From the NCBI GenBank assembly GCA_047495785.1, contig JBLDXI010000025.1, positions 682,001 to 746,000 of the forward strand: a DNA stretch of 64,000 nucleotides, read 5' to 3'. Below are positions 44,456-57,029 of this stretch, piece after piece. Every line of letters begins with the position of its first letter. Position 1 is the first letter of the stretch. The stretch is from Lepidodermella squamata. Taxonomy: Eukaryota > Gastrotricha. Under the pieces are notes generated by a model. It was not told the DNA's origin. It made no database searches and saw only the letters and a program-made list of their open reading frames with translations. Both the position numbers and the translations under genes were made by a program.

Positions 44456-46951
44456 TCATGGTGAAACGTTGCTGAGAAACACAGGTAATATGTCAAGCAA
44501 ACCGATGCCTACGACGACAATTACCAGGCATATCCCTGACACCGCTGCAGCTACATTCACCGCATTGTCTGCAAAGAACAACCAGGAGACGAGCCCCCCA
44601 GCTATCACGATGAGACCAGAAGAACAACCGATAACGCGAGATAAAGTGAACTTAGTGTCTCCTTGTGACTTCACACCGTTCAACCGGTAGGCCGTAATGA
44701 CCGTTCGCAGATACAAAATGGCGTAGAACCCAAACAAAATTGCAGGAATAGCAATGTTAATAGTATCGAGTTTCGAAAAGGTGCAGCTCTTCACAAAATA
44801 CTGAAAACTTAAGCTGCGATCGTAGCTGGCTTGCTCAGCACGAGTCATGAAGTTGTCTACCTTCAAGGGGGAGATTGCGAGCCAAATCGACAGCAAAGCC
44901 GATTGGACGAAAGTATAACCTGCAATGACTGCCAATATACGACCTTGCGACTCTTCCAGCTTTTTCAAATCAAGATGCTTTGTTTTCGTTAATGTATTTG
45001 TAGACGTGAAACTCGAGCTACCCGGCAGCAAATATTCCTTAAGAATCACTGCTTTAGATGCAAAATGAAGCGTTGCGAAGACTGAGCTTGCCGAAAGAGA
45101 TAATCCTATGACGATTAGAAAAGCTGAAGCATAGCAAAGCTCAACTAGAACAGTACTCTCAACCGGTAGAATCAAAACTGCTACCGTAAGGAAACCTCTT
45201 CCGCACGCAGCCGAAGTGTAGGAAAGATCCGAAGTCTTCTTTTTCTTAAAGTAAATCACGAAGAAGAACTCGATGACTAGAAGTATTCCTGCAATTGATT
45301 TTACGATGACATTTGAGGCAACATCGAATAAGGGTTCCTGCAGTAGCATCTGAACCGGAGAGTCGTAAGGAGCCAGCCCATTCCAAGTCCTCCAAACAAT
45401 ATGATTCGGTCCGAAATTGATTCTGCCATCACTAGAACTGTCATGAATTCCAACTGGAACCGCGATGAGTTCATTGCAGAATTTACACTTTGGTTGAGTC
45501 TGAAAAATTCCAGTTTTACCTTGCCTTGAATTCATACCGTAACGTATCAAATCTGTACCAATAGACTCGAAACGCAGTGATTCGAGGACATTCTTGAACA
45601 ACAAACGGATGAAGGAGCTATTTTTTCTGAAGTTTTCGCTGTTCGTGGTCCAGATAAGGAGGCTTTCGTTTCGAGATCTAAGAATTTCTTCGACTCGTTC
45701 CATAGCCATCAGCGCAACTACTTGTTGATTGTAGCAGACGCTCCTCACAGCGAACCACATGAGACTATTTCTTTCCGGATTGTCAATAGTATCCCGCATC
45801 ATTTTGTCGAACATAGCCCCGGAAACCCCAAAAACATCTGTCTCATTGGGCTTGAACTTCAAGGGAGGCGCATAATAAAATGGGAAAATGCTAGCTTGGA
45901 CATCACGGAGCATACTATCAGTGCAATTCTCCGAGCGCATCACCGTGTCTTGTTCAAAATAGCCACCACCGTATATGAGGAACACGTATTCAGGGCCGAA
46001 AGTGCCGCGCGTGTGAAGGTAGCATGCAGTGATAGACACGAGATTAGAAATCACTATAATGATACGAGCTCCACTTTTTACGATTTCATCGACAGCGAAG
46101 TTGAAGAATTCAGGAGCCGGTAAATTTGGGAAGTCTGGCCATAGAAGCTTCGTACGCCCTCTCATGGTGATGTTGAATCGGTCCAGATATTCGAACAGAT
46201 CAGTTTCATACTGAAATTCAAAAGAAAATTACAGGGTATATTCAAATATCAAATAGGAATTATCTATGGGATCCCTGAGAATCTTCAGGACCTTTGCCAA
46301 TATTTACATCTCCGAATTCCCATGGTCGATTCGGATGTTCTAACTTACCGTAGCCCAAATAGGAATGCCATCTGTAAGCAGAAATACTTCGTCCCAACCT
46401 TGACTTGCCACAAACGCCACCATTGCCTGTATCATAATTTCGAGCGAGGGCACCGTAACAAAGAAAGACTCGTATAGGCTGCGATCTGTATAGTGCCGCT
46501 TGTTGACACTCAACTCAGACACAGCGGTTAAGCCGTAGAACGGCAGCAGGGCTCCAATCTGCGAATTTCCGTCGCAATTTGGTCCGACCATAAGCGGAAC
46601 GGCGTTGAATTCGCCACTACGTGATTTTTCGAAAATGTCCACGTTCAGTCGAACTGCAGTAGCAAAGTCGCATTGATCGTCGAGGAATTTAATGACGAAG
46701 TCGTATTTGTCCAAAATATGGGGTTGACGAGCTCCTTCAAGAGCGAGCTTGATGCCTTGGGTGCACACTGGGCCCATGCCAAGAAAACCGCTGAAGAACG
46801 TCGTGGCCAACATGGCAATTTCATGCCTTGCCTTGTTAGATGATTGATCATGAGCTAATCTGATCTCCGCCGGCACAGGTGAGCCGTTTGGTATCTTGGC
46901 CGTGAAAACGACAGAGAACTTGAGAAAGACTACCATGTAGCGAATGATCAT
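44456..46951 (-). CDS. GABA-B-like class C receptor H1
   Basis: Exon 1 is 46951-46349 (201 codons) and exon 2 is 46210-44456 (585 codons), with a 138-nt GT-AG intron in phase 0; 785 residues. The N-terminal signal segment is 'YMVVFLKFSVVFTAKI'. The ligand domain has 'CTQGIKLALEGAR', 'LMVGPNCDGNSQIGALLPFY' and 'SQGWDEVFLLTD', then 'GARIIIVISNLVS', a good PBP1 pattern. 'IVWRTWNGLAPYDSP' is the membrane-proximal linker. Seven helices follow, with the TM3 Cys in 'VELCYA' and the loop-2 Cys in 'KSCTFS'; a Cys pair 'CKFC' lies before TM1. The tail is short. It belongs to a different sub-family from P and G and is the intact partner of H2. Confidence 0.88.
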
Positions 46952-47586
46952 GTCTGTTTTATTTTAGAATAACCGTGAACGGATGTTCGATACAAGCTAT
47001 ATGATTTTTGCTCACGATGAGGTTGGCATTGCAAGGACGCAAGTTATTGATCTTCTAAAGGCTCGTACACGCGTGCGAAAGACCTGACAGGTTGCAGTTC
47101 GTAGCTGTTTGCTACCAAATAATTAGCTCTATCAGAAAATTGTCTGTGTGCTATAAGCCTTGCGTCATCCAAGTTCGACGACGTCTTTTTCAAGAATATA
47201 GAGATTTTGGAGAGCTGGCAGCAGCAGTTCCCTTTGAAGAATTACAACTACCTATATAAGTGGCTCGAGATAAGCCTTTCCCTTGCTTCCCCCTTCTCTC
47301 ATTCAATCCTGCATCATTGAACCTTAGTTGCTAGAATTCAACGGCGCTTGAGTGTTAGCAGCCAATAAAATTAATGATATATAATCTCTGTTATTTCCTA
47401 ATTGGCAAACAGTTCCGCCGATTCAACAACGATTTTATTGCAATCGATACATAAGTAATTATTACTAGAAACAGCACGCTGTAACTATAAACGTGAAACC
47501 CATATAACCAAAAACGCTAGGCAGTTAGTAACCGTTGAAGCATGCGGAGTTTGTAGAAATAACATGCTAACGTCTTGTTCCTTTTT
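46952..47586. other. Intergenic, 5' flank of H1
   Basis: Contains a TATATA-type motif at about 47257, roughly 300 bases upstream of the H1 start. Its role is unproven. No gene was seen. Confidence 0.35.
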
Positions 47587-48557
47587 TCAGCCGTCGTGAT
47601 TTTTGCCAATACAAGGTAGAATGTTAAGCATTAATGTGCCAAAAGCTACTGTTATAAGGGACATAGCTGATGTCGCTATTGCAATGCTAACCGAACTCCC
47701 ACCGAAAAATAACCATGAAACAAGCCCGCCAGCAATTACGATCAAGCCATTAGAGCATCCAACAATTCGAGATGAGCTGAACCTAGTGTCGCCGCGTGGT
47801 TTGACCCCTCGCAGTCGGTAGGCCGTTATAACAGAACGCAAGTACAAAATGGCGTAAAAGCCAAACAAAACAGCAGGAAAAGCAGTGTTAGCCTGTGCTA
47901 GTTCCGAAAACGTACAGTTTCCAACAAAGTACTGAAACTTTAAGCTGCGATCGTAACTAGCTTGTTCGAGGCGAGTAAAGAAAGTTCCGATCTTCATCGG
48001 CGAGATCGCAAACCAAATTGACAAAATCTTAACTTGGCTCAAGGTGTAACCAACAATACAGGTCAAAACGCGTGACTTCGAGCTCGCGAGCTTTTTCATA
48101 TCGATCCGCTTGTGAGGCGAGGTCGTGGCTGTAGCTTTTAACAACTGCACAGCTGTACTTCTCAATCGATATGTCGATCGATTTCGTACCACGGCTCTCG
48201 AAACAAAGTGGAGCTTAGCGCAACTCGAGATTGCTACAACAGATAGTCCGATAGCGATTAAAAATGAGATGACGTAACAAAGCTCGACAGATACCGCATC
48301 GGAGGCAGAAAATATCAAAACTGCAACCATGAGAAAGCTTCTCCCGCATGAGGCTGAGATGTAGCAAATATCAACGCCCATCTTCTTTATGTAGTAAACC
48401 AAGAATACGAGCTCAATCGAAAGGAGCAATCCCGCTAGAGATTTCGTAACCGCGTTCGAGGTGGTACTGAAAATAGTTTCTCGTACCAAAATTTGCATGG
48501 GAGAATCAAGAGGAGGTCGGCCATTCCACGTTCTCCAAATCATGGGACTGCCTTGAT

Positions 48558-48934
48558 GGGTCCCCTACAGAGCAGCAGGCTTCAAAGCAGGATAATCTCA
48601 AAAAGCGGTGCAAACGCCACGCAACAATAAATCGAATTAATTGCGATAAAATTCGGCGTAGTTTTCTGAATATGGACTCATCATAACTTTAGTAGTCCGG
48701 CTTATGAATTTTGAAAAAATTTCGAAAAACGACTTTTTCGACCAAAGTGAGGTCTGAGTTACATTACGGAGTTTTGATGACTTATGTTCCTCAATTTTTG
48801 GTGTGAAAAGCTAGGTTAGCTGACCATCATGTTAGTCCATTGGTTGAAAATCAGAGGCTAAGCCTGAGCGCCTGCTGAGAGGACTGTTTAGTGCGTTTTC
48901 CCTGCTTTGAAGCCTGCTGCTCTGTGGGGGACCC
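48558..48934. mobile_element. TIR element (377 bp) with perfect 8-bp target duplication, inside H2
   Basis: The ends are a 34-base inverted repeat with one mismatch, starting GGGTCCCC and continuing ACAGAGCAGCAGGCTTC. The exact 8-mer GCCTTGAT flanks it at 48550-48557 and 48935-48942. It has no coding capacity. The perfect duplication points to a recent insertion by a hAT-type (8-bp) transposase. Confidence 0.9.
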
Positions 48935-49735
48935 GCCTTGATAGTCGATTCTCCCATTATAACTGTCATGTATTCCAACAGGGACGGCAGCGTAATCTTC
49001 GCAAGATTTGCATTTCAATTGATTTTGAAAAATTCCAGTTTTCCCGTGTCTCGAATTCAAGCCGTAGTGAATCAAATCTGTACCCATAGATTTGAAGCGC
49101 AGCGACTCTAGGACGCGTGTGAACAGAAGCCTGATGTAGGAATTGTTATTTCTAAAGTTATCGCTGCCAGTCGTCCAGTTGAGAACGCTTTGGCCTTGGG
49201 ATCTTAGAATTTCATCAACCTTTTCCATCGCCAGCATTGCGACCACTTGCTGGTTATAGCAAACGTTTCTGAAGGCGAACCACATGAAGCTGTTGCTCGT
49301 TGGGTTTTCAATGGTTTCTTTCAGAGTATTGTCAAATTCCGTCCCTGAAATGCCAAAAATGTCTGTTTCGTTCGGTGTGAATTTGTACGGTGCAGCGTAG
49401 TAGAAGAGAAAAACACTTGACTGAACATCCCGCAGCATGTCATCCGTGCAACCTTCTGTGCGTAACTCAGCGTCTTGTTCAAAATAGCCTCCGCCATATA
49501 CAAGGAAAGCGTATTCGGGGCCATAAATGCCACGCTGATGCAAGTAGCAAGCAATGAGGGACACTACGTTGGAGATTATTACTACGATACGGGCTTCACT
49601 TTTTGCTATCTCACTAGCGACGTAGTCGAATAATTCGGGCGGCGGCAAATTGGGGAAAGCTGGCCACAGCAGCTTTGTCCTGCCTCTTACGGTCACGTTG
49701 AATCGATCGAGATATTCGAATAGATCGTTTTCATA

Positions 49736-50697
49736 CTGAAAATTAAATGAAGAGATTGGAGAGAAGGTTTAGGGCTTGTTTGATAAAAATAAATAAAAAT
49801 CTTAGCCATGCTCACATGGTACCTATTCCAGCGCCTTTCCGGGATGCAAGAGAACTAAGGTCCTGGCTATAGATCAAGGCCATCAGCCTTTCACGATTAT
49901 GGGGATGATGAGGGAGGAGGGAAAGGGGCATGGCTCATAGTTCAGTGTTAGCTCAAGGATCCTGGAGCTACAGTGATAGATAAAAACCTTATTGATGGAA
50001 ATTACTTGTAGTTTGAACCAAAACGCGAGCGATGCGAGAATATTTTGAAGATTTGTCTTTAATGTACTTCCAAACCTCTAAAAAACTATGATATCAACCA
50101 GTCATCAACCAGCGAAAACCAGCGAAATTACTCAAATATGTGAGTGAAGCGAGCTTTAGCTAGCGCTATTCCTCACAGATTCCACCTGAAAATATTGTTA
50201 AAATGATTCCAAATGACCCTTGTCCATGACTTTCTTTTGCAATGTGATACTTTTTCTGCGACTTTCAAACTTCTATGTGGCCCTAATCCCTATTCCAAGC
50301 CATCTGCGATTCCACAAATATTAGCGACCCAACTTCTAATAAATTTCAAGGTGTAACGTATTCTCATCAAACTATAACAAGATTCTTTCAGGAATCGCAG
50401 CAACTCGCGAGCAAAGCGGTTCTCATTTCATTTTCGCCTCAATTTCGCCTGAAAATGCTTTAAAATTTAACAAAAAAACATAGTTAACACCTTCCGTGAG
50501 TATTAAAACGCCTCCTAGTTTGAAAGACATCAATTTAAGAATTACGCAGTAGAAGTAAAGTTTAATTTTTTGGCAATTTTTACGGATGGTGGGGCCTCAA
50601 CAAACTCAAGCACAATGGAAGTCACTTCGTTTAGTTTCCACAATCAATTGACTTTTAAATATCTACATCAAATTCTGCACCAAGTTTGAAAACTCAC
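49736..50697. other. Intron of H2 with no recognised content
   Basis: About 960 nt between exon 1 and exon 2 of H2, far longer than the 138-nt equivalent in H1. It may contain old inserted sequence, but I see no clear element. Confidence 0.45.
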
Positions 50698-51306
50698 CGC
50701 TGTCCAAACCGGTATGCTATCTGTGAGCAGAAATATATCATCCCATCCTTGGGCGGCAACAAATGCCACTATCGCCTGCATCATTGTTTCGAGCGACGGC
50801 AGCGTAACAAAGAACGACTCGTAATACCGGCGGTCGGTGAAGTGACGCTTGTTGATGCTTGTTTCGGATATTGACGTTAGTCCGTAGAACGGCATGAGGG
50901 CAGCAGTCTGTGAATTGCCGTCGCAGTTCGGTCCGACCATCAGTGGAACAGTATCAACATCGCCATTCAGCGCACTGTCGAAAAGTTGCAAGTTCAGCCG
51001 CATAGCGCTAGCGAAATCGCAACGATCGTCGATGATTTTCACAGTTACATCGTAAGCGTCCAAAATGCGAGATTTTCTAGCGCCTTGAAGAGCGATTTTG
51101 ATACCCTCGGAGCAGATAGCACCCAGGCCTAGCACGCCGCCGTATGATGTCGTCGTCATTAGCGTTAACTCGCTTCTTCTGCTATATCGCTCTTCGCCTG
51201 ATGAGTTGCGAGCCAGACGAATTTCCACAGGCGGAGACGATTCGAGAGGCAAACTTGCAGCGGAAATCGCTGTTATTCCGAGAAATATCGGGAGATAACA
51301 GATCAT

Positions 51307-53074
51307 TGCCGACGTAGAAAATCTGAGTAGATGAGTCGTGAAAATTGAAGAGAGTTTTGCGACAGAAGAAAAGCCGTGGTTTGCACTGGCCTGCGAAAAA
51401 GCGCGCTTCATAAATGTAACCCGTGCGAAATTAACTAGGTCCAGTTTCCAGTTTCGCAATTATCTAAAAATTCAACAGCACGCGTTAATGTTTAATGTGT
51501 CAAAAGTGGGCGAAATCGGCAGTATCGAGAGCAAAAATTAGTTGGTGCGCGCAAGAAACTAGATTAAACTAGCTGTCTCCAGTTATCGCAGAGCAGGGTA
51601 AAACGTAAACCTTGCAACTAAATAATTTTTAATGACGAATGTTCATATTCTTAGGCAATTATCCACTGTAAATCGCGTCAATTAGGTCAGTTCGCAGTTT
51701 TGCATCAGTGAAAAAATGACAAGGCACGTAGTGCTTTGTAGGCAGACATTAATGATGGGAAGAATCGGTTCATTCTATGTACTAATTAGTTGTGTCAATA
51801 CGCTCGGGCTCTTCACCAGTTCAGGAAAAATAATTATCCACACGTATTGCTGATATTCTCTTGAAAGAGGTCTGAATTTAAGCGAACACTATCGGTGAAT
51901 TCGAAATACCGTATAATCACGACGATTGAGCACACAAGTCCTTAGGCCTAAGCTGGTACCGCGGGGTGTATGTGAATCAATTTCAGCATGCCTCGCATGG
52001 CTAATAGCTGTTAAATGAACATTTTAAGTTCGTGATTGAACAGGACTCTAACTGCATAACCTGGAAAGATGAGCGGCTGGTATGTAAAGAAACTCTACTA
52101 TTTCTCATCGTACTCCGATAACGTTTTCCGATAAAGGTGAGCTGTACAAAACAGTTTCAACTTCATCTAAATTTTTGAACCAGGCGGGTTCTTTGAATTT
52201 TCAAAATAACGAATCCGACGAACAATTCTTCTGCGACAATAGATTCAATGTTATATCGACAACCAAGACACAACGGAATGCCAAGACACCTTGAAACAGA
52301 CCATGCAAAACCAATGCTTTTAGCTGTGAAACTTCTTATGTTTTCGAGCGTTACGAAATCAATTCAACGCCTAATTGTTATCTTTGTACAATCATCAACT
52401 CGCTTGAGGCCCTGAACATCGATTGGGATCTAAAATCGATTACAAAATCGATAATAGTTGTTGTTGGACCCTGAAAATACCCTTTTAATGAATGTTCGAA
52501 AATCGGTGTTCAGAGTTCCGAGTACGCGGGTGGAGCGTGGGAAGAGGAAAACGACCGAGGTCCTACGAACAATTTGAATTTTGCGAAAAACGTAAACGAA
52601 AAAACGTGGAAATTCCAGGTTTGCTTCTGCGTGAATTTTCGCAGATCTACACTCTTGATACTGCCAATGGTTGCCGATTCATTAAATGTACACAGCCATA
52701 ATATTCACAGTGCGCGAAGTAGGTGGGGAATTGGCGTATCGTACCCCCAATTCGCAAGGCCAAAGTTAAAAAAAAAACCCAAAGAAACTCAAGGAGCCAT
52801 TTGGTCATAATATTCGGGCCCGAAAACATCATCTAGTTCGAGGTTCGAGGATCCTACTTCGCGCACTGATCCTCACCCTGAAGTTTTCAGCAAGAATACG
52901 CCGCGCAGCCCGATCATATTCATTAAAATGAGTGCATATTCTTTCTAAATCTAACATAGACCAACATGATCGATTCAATTAAGATAATTATTATTTTTAA
53001 TCAGGATAGTTAGTATCTCTCGGCTCAGCGTAGATGTCATGAACAAGTGCAATTCACAATTTTCAGCTTTGAAA
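51307..53074. other. Intergenic, nothing recognised
   Basis: Divergent spacer between the starts of H2 (-) and S (+). Short ORFs are without support. Confidence 0.4.
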
Positions 53075-55529
53075 ATGAGGCACGTTGTTGAGGCTTGTGT
53101 CCTCTTCCTTTCCTTACAAGTGGCTTTTTCAAGTTTAGAGACAACAAAGCCGTTCAACCTGCTGATGTTTGGCACGGCTACCTACACGGGCTCGGAACCG
53201 AGGGATGGCAGAATTTGCCAAGCAGCTATGCAAGTCGCGGTTAACCACGTGAATAATCGTTACGATATTCTACCGGACTACAAAATTGCGATGGAATTCA
53301 AGGACGAAGGTTTAAACGCTCAAAAAGCTTCAAGGGCTTATATCGAGTTCTACGACACAGCTATCACCAAAGTCCATCGAGATGTGACGAAGACCTCGTT
53401 CCTAGCTCCAGCTGTTATAGGAACAGCTGTAGCTTGTGACAGCATTTCAAGGCTAGCTAACCTCTTCAACATGGTCCAGTTCACTCCGGGTTGTAGCGGA
53501 CCCCTCTTCACGGCTCTAAGGGGTATCTATCCTAATCTCTATAGGAATAGGATTCCTTCAGATACACAGAATCGGCCGCTTCAAATCTTTTTCGTCAAGG
53601 GAGGCTGGGGTTGGAAAGAAATCGGAGTTCCAGATTTCTTCACTAATAATTACGTAGATAACAACATGCTCTACGATACAATTTTTCGATCTAACGGCGT
53701 AACTTTGTTAGATCAACCTAATTTAGCCGATTTGACTGAACAGGCTGTTCAAACCGTGTCTAACACGAAAGCAAGGATCCTTCTACTCGCAGGTTCGGCT
53801 AATATCAATTCGTTAGATTCATTTGTATGGGCTATAAATACGGGATAAAAGCACCGTTCTATGTTTTCCTCACGGCGGCGTCGAATTTCATCGACCCTGA
53901 GGCAAGCGACCTAAAGCCGCCCTCTGGTTGCACGCGGCAAATTATCGCTGATCAAATACGAATAACCTTCTGGTCCGGGGTGTTCGACTTCGCGATAGAG
54001 CCGCACGGAAACACGACACTTGGGTTCGATGAGAAGGGGTTTGATTTACTTCTCGATAATTTGACTAATTCATCCAGGTCGCCTGACTACGTCAGGCGCC
54101 ACAGATGCTTCGACACTATGCTGCAGACAATCTTATCCCTTGATTCTGCTGAAAGGAAACTCAATTCTCGATACAATAAATCCCTGAGAGATTTCGAGAA
54201 TGATCCTCAACTTATCTTGAAGGCTGTGAATGAAAGTGCGGCAGAGACTGATATTATCGGTCTGAGGATAGGGCGTATCAAATATTCGGAACGTCTAGAG
54301 CTGGATAACGAGCCTCAGTATCTAACTCAGTTCTTGAATGGCAAACATCGGGTGATTTACAAAGTTGTATTCAGCGGGTCAGACTTCAGCCAAGCGGGAG
54401 ATTTGAATAAATTCTCGGTCGAGAAGGTAAACGAGCCTATTTGGGTGACTTCTGATGGCCGCCCGCCCAAGGATTTGTCGAAAACCATTGAGCTATTTGA
54501 ACTTATCCCTATTGAGGCTGGAGGTATTTGTATAGCTCTGGTCGTTATCTCAACCACATTCCTATTATCAATCTGCATCCTTAGTGCTAGAAGATGCACG
54601 GTATCCACACGATTAGGCGCTAGATGGCTGATGGCAGTGGATTTTCTAATAATTTTAGGATGCTTGCTCGCTAATGCGTCATCTTTATTGTATCTTTTCG
54701 GACCATTTGATATATCAGCGAGTTCTGACGTGATTTGCAACTTGCAAGCTCTTACAGCTGTCTCAAGTTCAGGTAAGAATTTTCAACTTTATTATGGCTG
54801 GTTTTTGATAACAACTCATTAGGGCTACTGGTTGGGGCGATATGGCTTCATATAGTTGGGATCATGCGGAAAATGTACGACTTTGAGATGTACTTGAAGG
54901 ATAAGCGGCGCATCATTGATAAAGAGCGATTTAAAGAAAATCAACATGATGCCGTGGTCAATGCAGCTCCAATAGCTATTCCAAGACTCCATGGCTATCA
55001 AAAGCTTGCGGAGAGGAAGCGAAAAGCCCTTATCGGGATGTTAGGGTTTCTAGCTTTTGATTTTGCTATCTGGCTCGGCTTTTACTTCCGTGACGCCCAA
55101 ACTTCCATAGAATATCAGTCGAGGACATGGTTCGACATTGAAAGAAATTCCTACATCAAATCAACTAAGTTAGCCTGTAAATCTGAGTATCTTTCAATAT
55201 GGGCGACTATTCTTGCCGGGGCTCATTCGTGCATCATGCTATGGAGTGTTATTTTGGTGTTAGAAGTTCGACAGAAGCTCATGATAGGCAACTTCAAGCG
55301 CGAGTTCCTATCCATAAGACTGGCAAGTGTGTTTGGATTCTCATCATTCTCTGCAGTTCTATTTCTGGTCGGTGTCATTCCTGGCGAGAGAATCGCTTTG
55401 AAACAAATAATTATGGCTTTTGGAGCGTTTCTTTTCGTCGGAAACTCGGTCTCGATCAGCCTTTTGATTCCGTTATGGACGCGAATCGATCTAATGAAGA
55501 AACTAATTTCCTCAGATGCTATTGCTTAA
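53075..55529 (+). pseudogene. GABA-B-like class C receptor S, with a frameshift in the ligand domain
   Basis: The start at 53075 gives a signal peptide 'MRHVVEACVLFLSLQVAFSS'; the frame is open from 53039. The ligand domain has 'MFGTATYTGSEPRDGR', 'VIGTAVACDS' and 'VQFTPGCSGPLF', the best match of all copies to the GABA-B core. At about 53826-53832 the frame changes: the first frame ends at a stop after 'FVWAINTG', while the expected 'YKYGIKAPFYVFL' continues in another frame. No intron fits, so one base has been lost (or two gained). Then the linker 'EPIWVTSDGRPPKDLS', TM1-TM3, a 50-nt intron (54773-54822) and TM4-TM7 follow, with Cys in 'VICNLQ' and 'KLACKS'. It is otherwise complete; a sequence error or a recent null allele is possible. 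Confidence 0.75.
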
Positions 55530-55650
55530 GGGGGTTTCAAAATGATTCAACAATCGAATCCATGAACTTTAATGTAATTGTCTATGATAAAAAAATCAAT
55601 CTAACTTTAATTTTCCATCTTTCATCTGCAAATGTTGTTGTTTTTAAGGT

Positions 55651-57029
55651 TCACAATTCCGGTTCTTGGACGTTTTCCAAGCTCAGAATTGCTAATGTTG
55701 AAGTACAACAATTGTCGTAGCGTTTAACAGTAGTGGCCCATCTGAGGCCCATCCCGCCGAAACACTGGCGGACGGCGAACAAGGCATCCTCCATAGCCCG
55801 AATGCGGTCAGAAATGGCGATGCCGTCTCCATGAAAATGCTTCGAGAGCATAAAATTCAATGCCATCATCAGCCGTTTGTGGATTCGAGCGGATTTCGGC
55901 ATGGTTTCAGGATCGCCTAAGAATACAAAAGGTTACACAAAATTGTTTTCGTGAATGAAAGTTACGTCAGCATACCATCGAAAAGCAAGAGTCCGAACAG
56001 TATTGTAGCCTCAACGAAAGTTGGGTTCCACTTTCCCAATATCTCTTGCAGATAGGCATTTTTAGTGAAAAATTCTTCGGCTGCAGCGAAATTCCACATC
56101 AACTGGTTTGCAAAGTTGATGCTTGCACCGAAAATGGTTTGCCGGCACGAATCTTGTTGATTGGGTAGGCAGAGGTACAAAAAAGGTGCATTGGATACGA
56201 AATTGATGACAATTTGGCTTATTTCAGATTTTGGGATCTTTTGAGTTCCTGTTGATCGAGATTCACAGTAATTTCATCAGGGGAAAAATTAACACTGATT
56301 AATACCTATCAAGAATTTGCAGTAGCTCAGCGATGTGTCGACAACCGTCTGCAGATGGAAGTCTTGCTGGTATACTAGTGTTTCTCGATCAAAGCACTCT
56401 GAATCTAAATATTTAAGCGGCATCTGAAATATCACAACTATAGTAGCTGGTACAAGTGCAAGGCATTTTCAATTTACAGAGCTCATAGGATGCAGATATG
56501 TGAAAGCTTCGGCAACTTTGCGCAGTAAAGCTTCCACAGCAACGCCATCGTAAACTGGCGGCGATTTGTTCAGCTTTGATGCCTTCGATGGCCGACCAGT
56601 TGCCAAGCCTACAACAAAAGGGAAATTATATCTTCATTCAACATCTCATCGTTCATATTTCATATGTGGGGAAATAAAGACTTCGGAAGAGGTGGAAGCA
56701 TTAGATAAAGGAGGTAAATTTTGTTTCTTCTTACTAACCGAGACCCATGCCGACAGCCAAACATCGATCCAAGCGGCAGCGGTTGCAGCATCGCCTCATT
56801 TTCCCACCTACGTAGCATTTCCCGGAACCGTCGACGCAACTAAGACTTTCCGCTTTTGAATTATGCCGCCTGAAAAATTTCTAAATTTCCAGTTAAGGCT
56901 ACCATTTTCCGACATGTGCTACAGTAATACCTGGCATGCTTCACAATTTTTCGGCTGGTATTTTCGGCGCGGAGTTACGCGCTCGCCGCATACTTTGCAG
57001 TTAACGACTTCACGAAACAGAGAATCCAT
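55651..57029 (-). CDS. Divergent nuclear hormone receptor B
   Basis: Six exons: 57029-56931, 56880-56739, 56608-56478, 56423-56306, 56248-55976, 55916-55651. Introns are 49-130 nt and all junctions keep the frame; 342 residues. First finger: CKVC, 14 residues, CEAC, then across the first intron 'QKFFRRHN'. Second finger: C-x6-C-x9-C-x2-C ('LSCVDGSGKC' to 'CNRC'), complete. 'CRLDRCLAVGM' follows. The hinge is short. The helical ligand-binding region carries 'VYDGVAVEALLRKVAEAFTY', 'FLYLCLPNQQD', 'WNPTFVEATILFGLLLFDG' and 'MALNFMLSKHFHGDG', each matched in receptor C. The split right after 'EACQ' of the first finger is shared with receptor C. It is a head-to-head partner of receptor C. Confidence 0.9.

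Larger units (their letters stand above)
47587..51306 (-). pseudogene. GABA-B-like class C receptor H2, split by a transposon
   Basis: Exon 1 is 51306-50698 (start at the signal peptide MICYLPIFLGITAIS; the frame is open further up). Exon 2 begins at 49735 after an intron of nearly 1 kb and runs to 47587, but is interrupted at 48934-48558 by a 377-bp TIR element. Upstream of the insertion the ligand domain is intact ('MVGPNCDGNSQTAALMPFYG', 'AQGWDDIFLLTD'). Reading into the insertion adds about 30 foreign residues and a stop. Downstream, the linker 'MIWRTWNGRPPLDSP' and all seven helices are intact ('VELCYVIS', 'GNCTFSE'). Without the element and one copy of its 8-bp duplication the frame matches H1 in length exactly. 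As it stands it would give a soluble ligand domain only. Confidence 0.85.

Noticed and set aside
48558-48934. The insertion in H2 as an intron-generating element (introner)
   Set aside because: One end does provide a pyrimidine-rich TAG acceptor, but no GT donor near the other end restores the frame.
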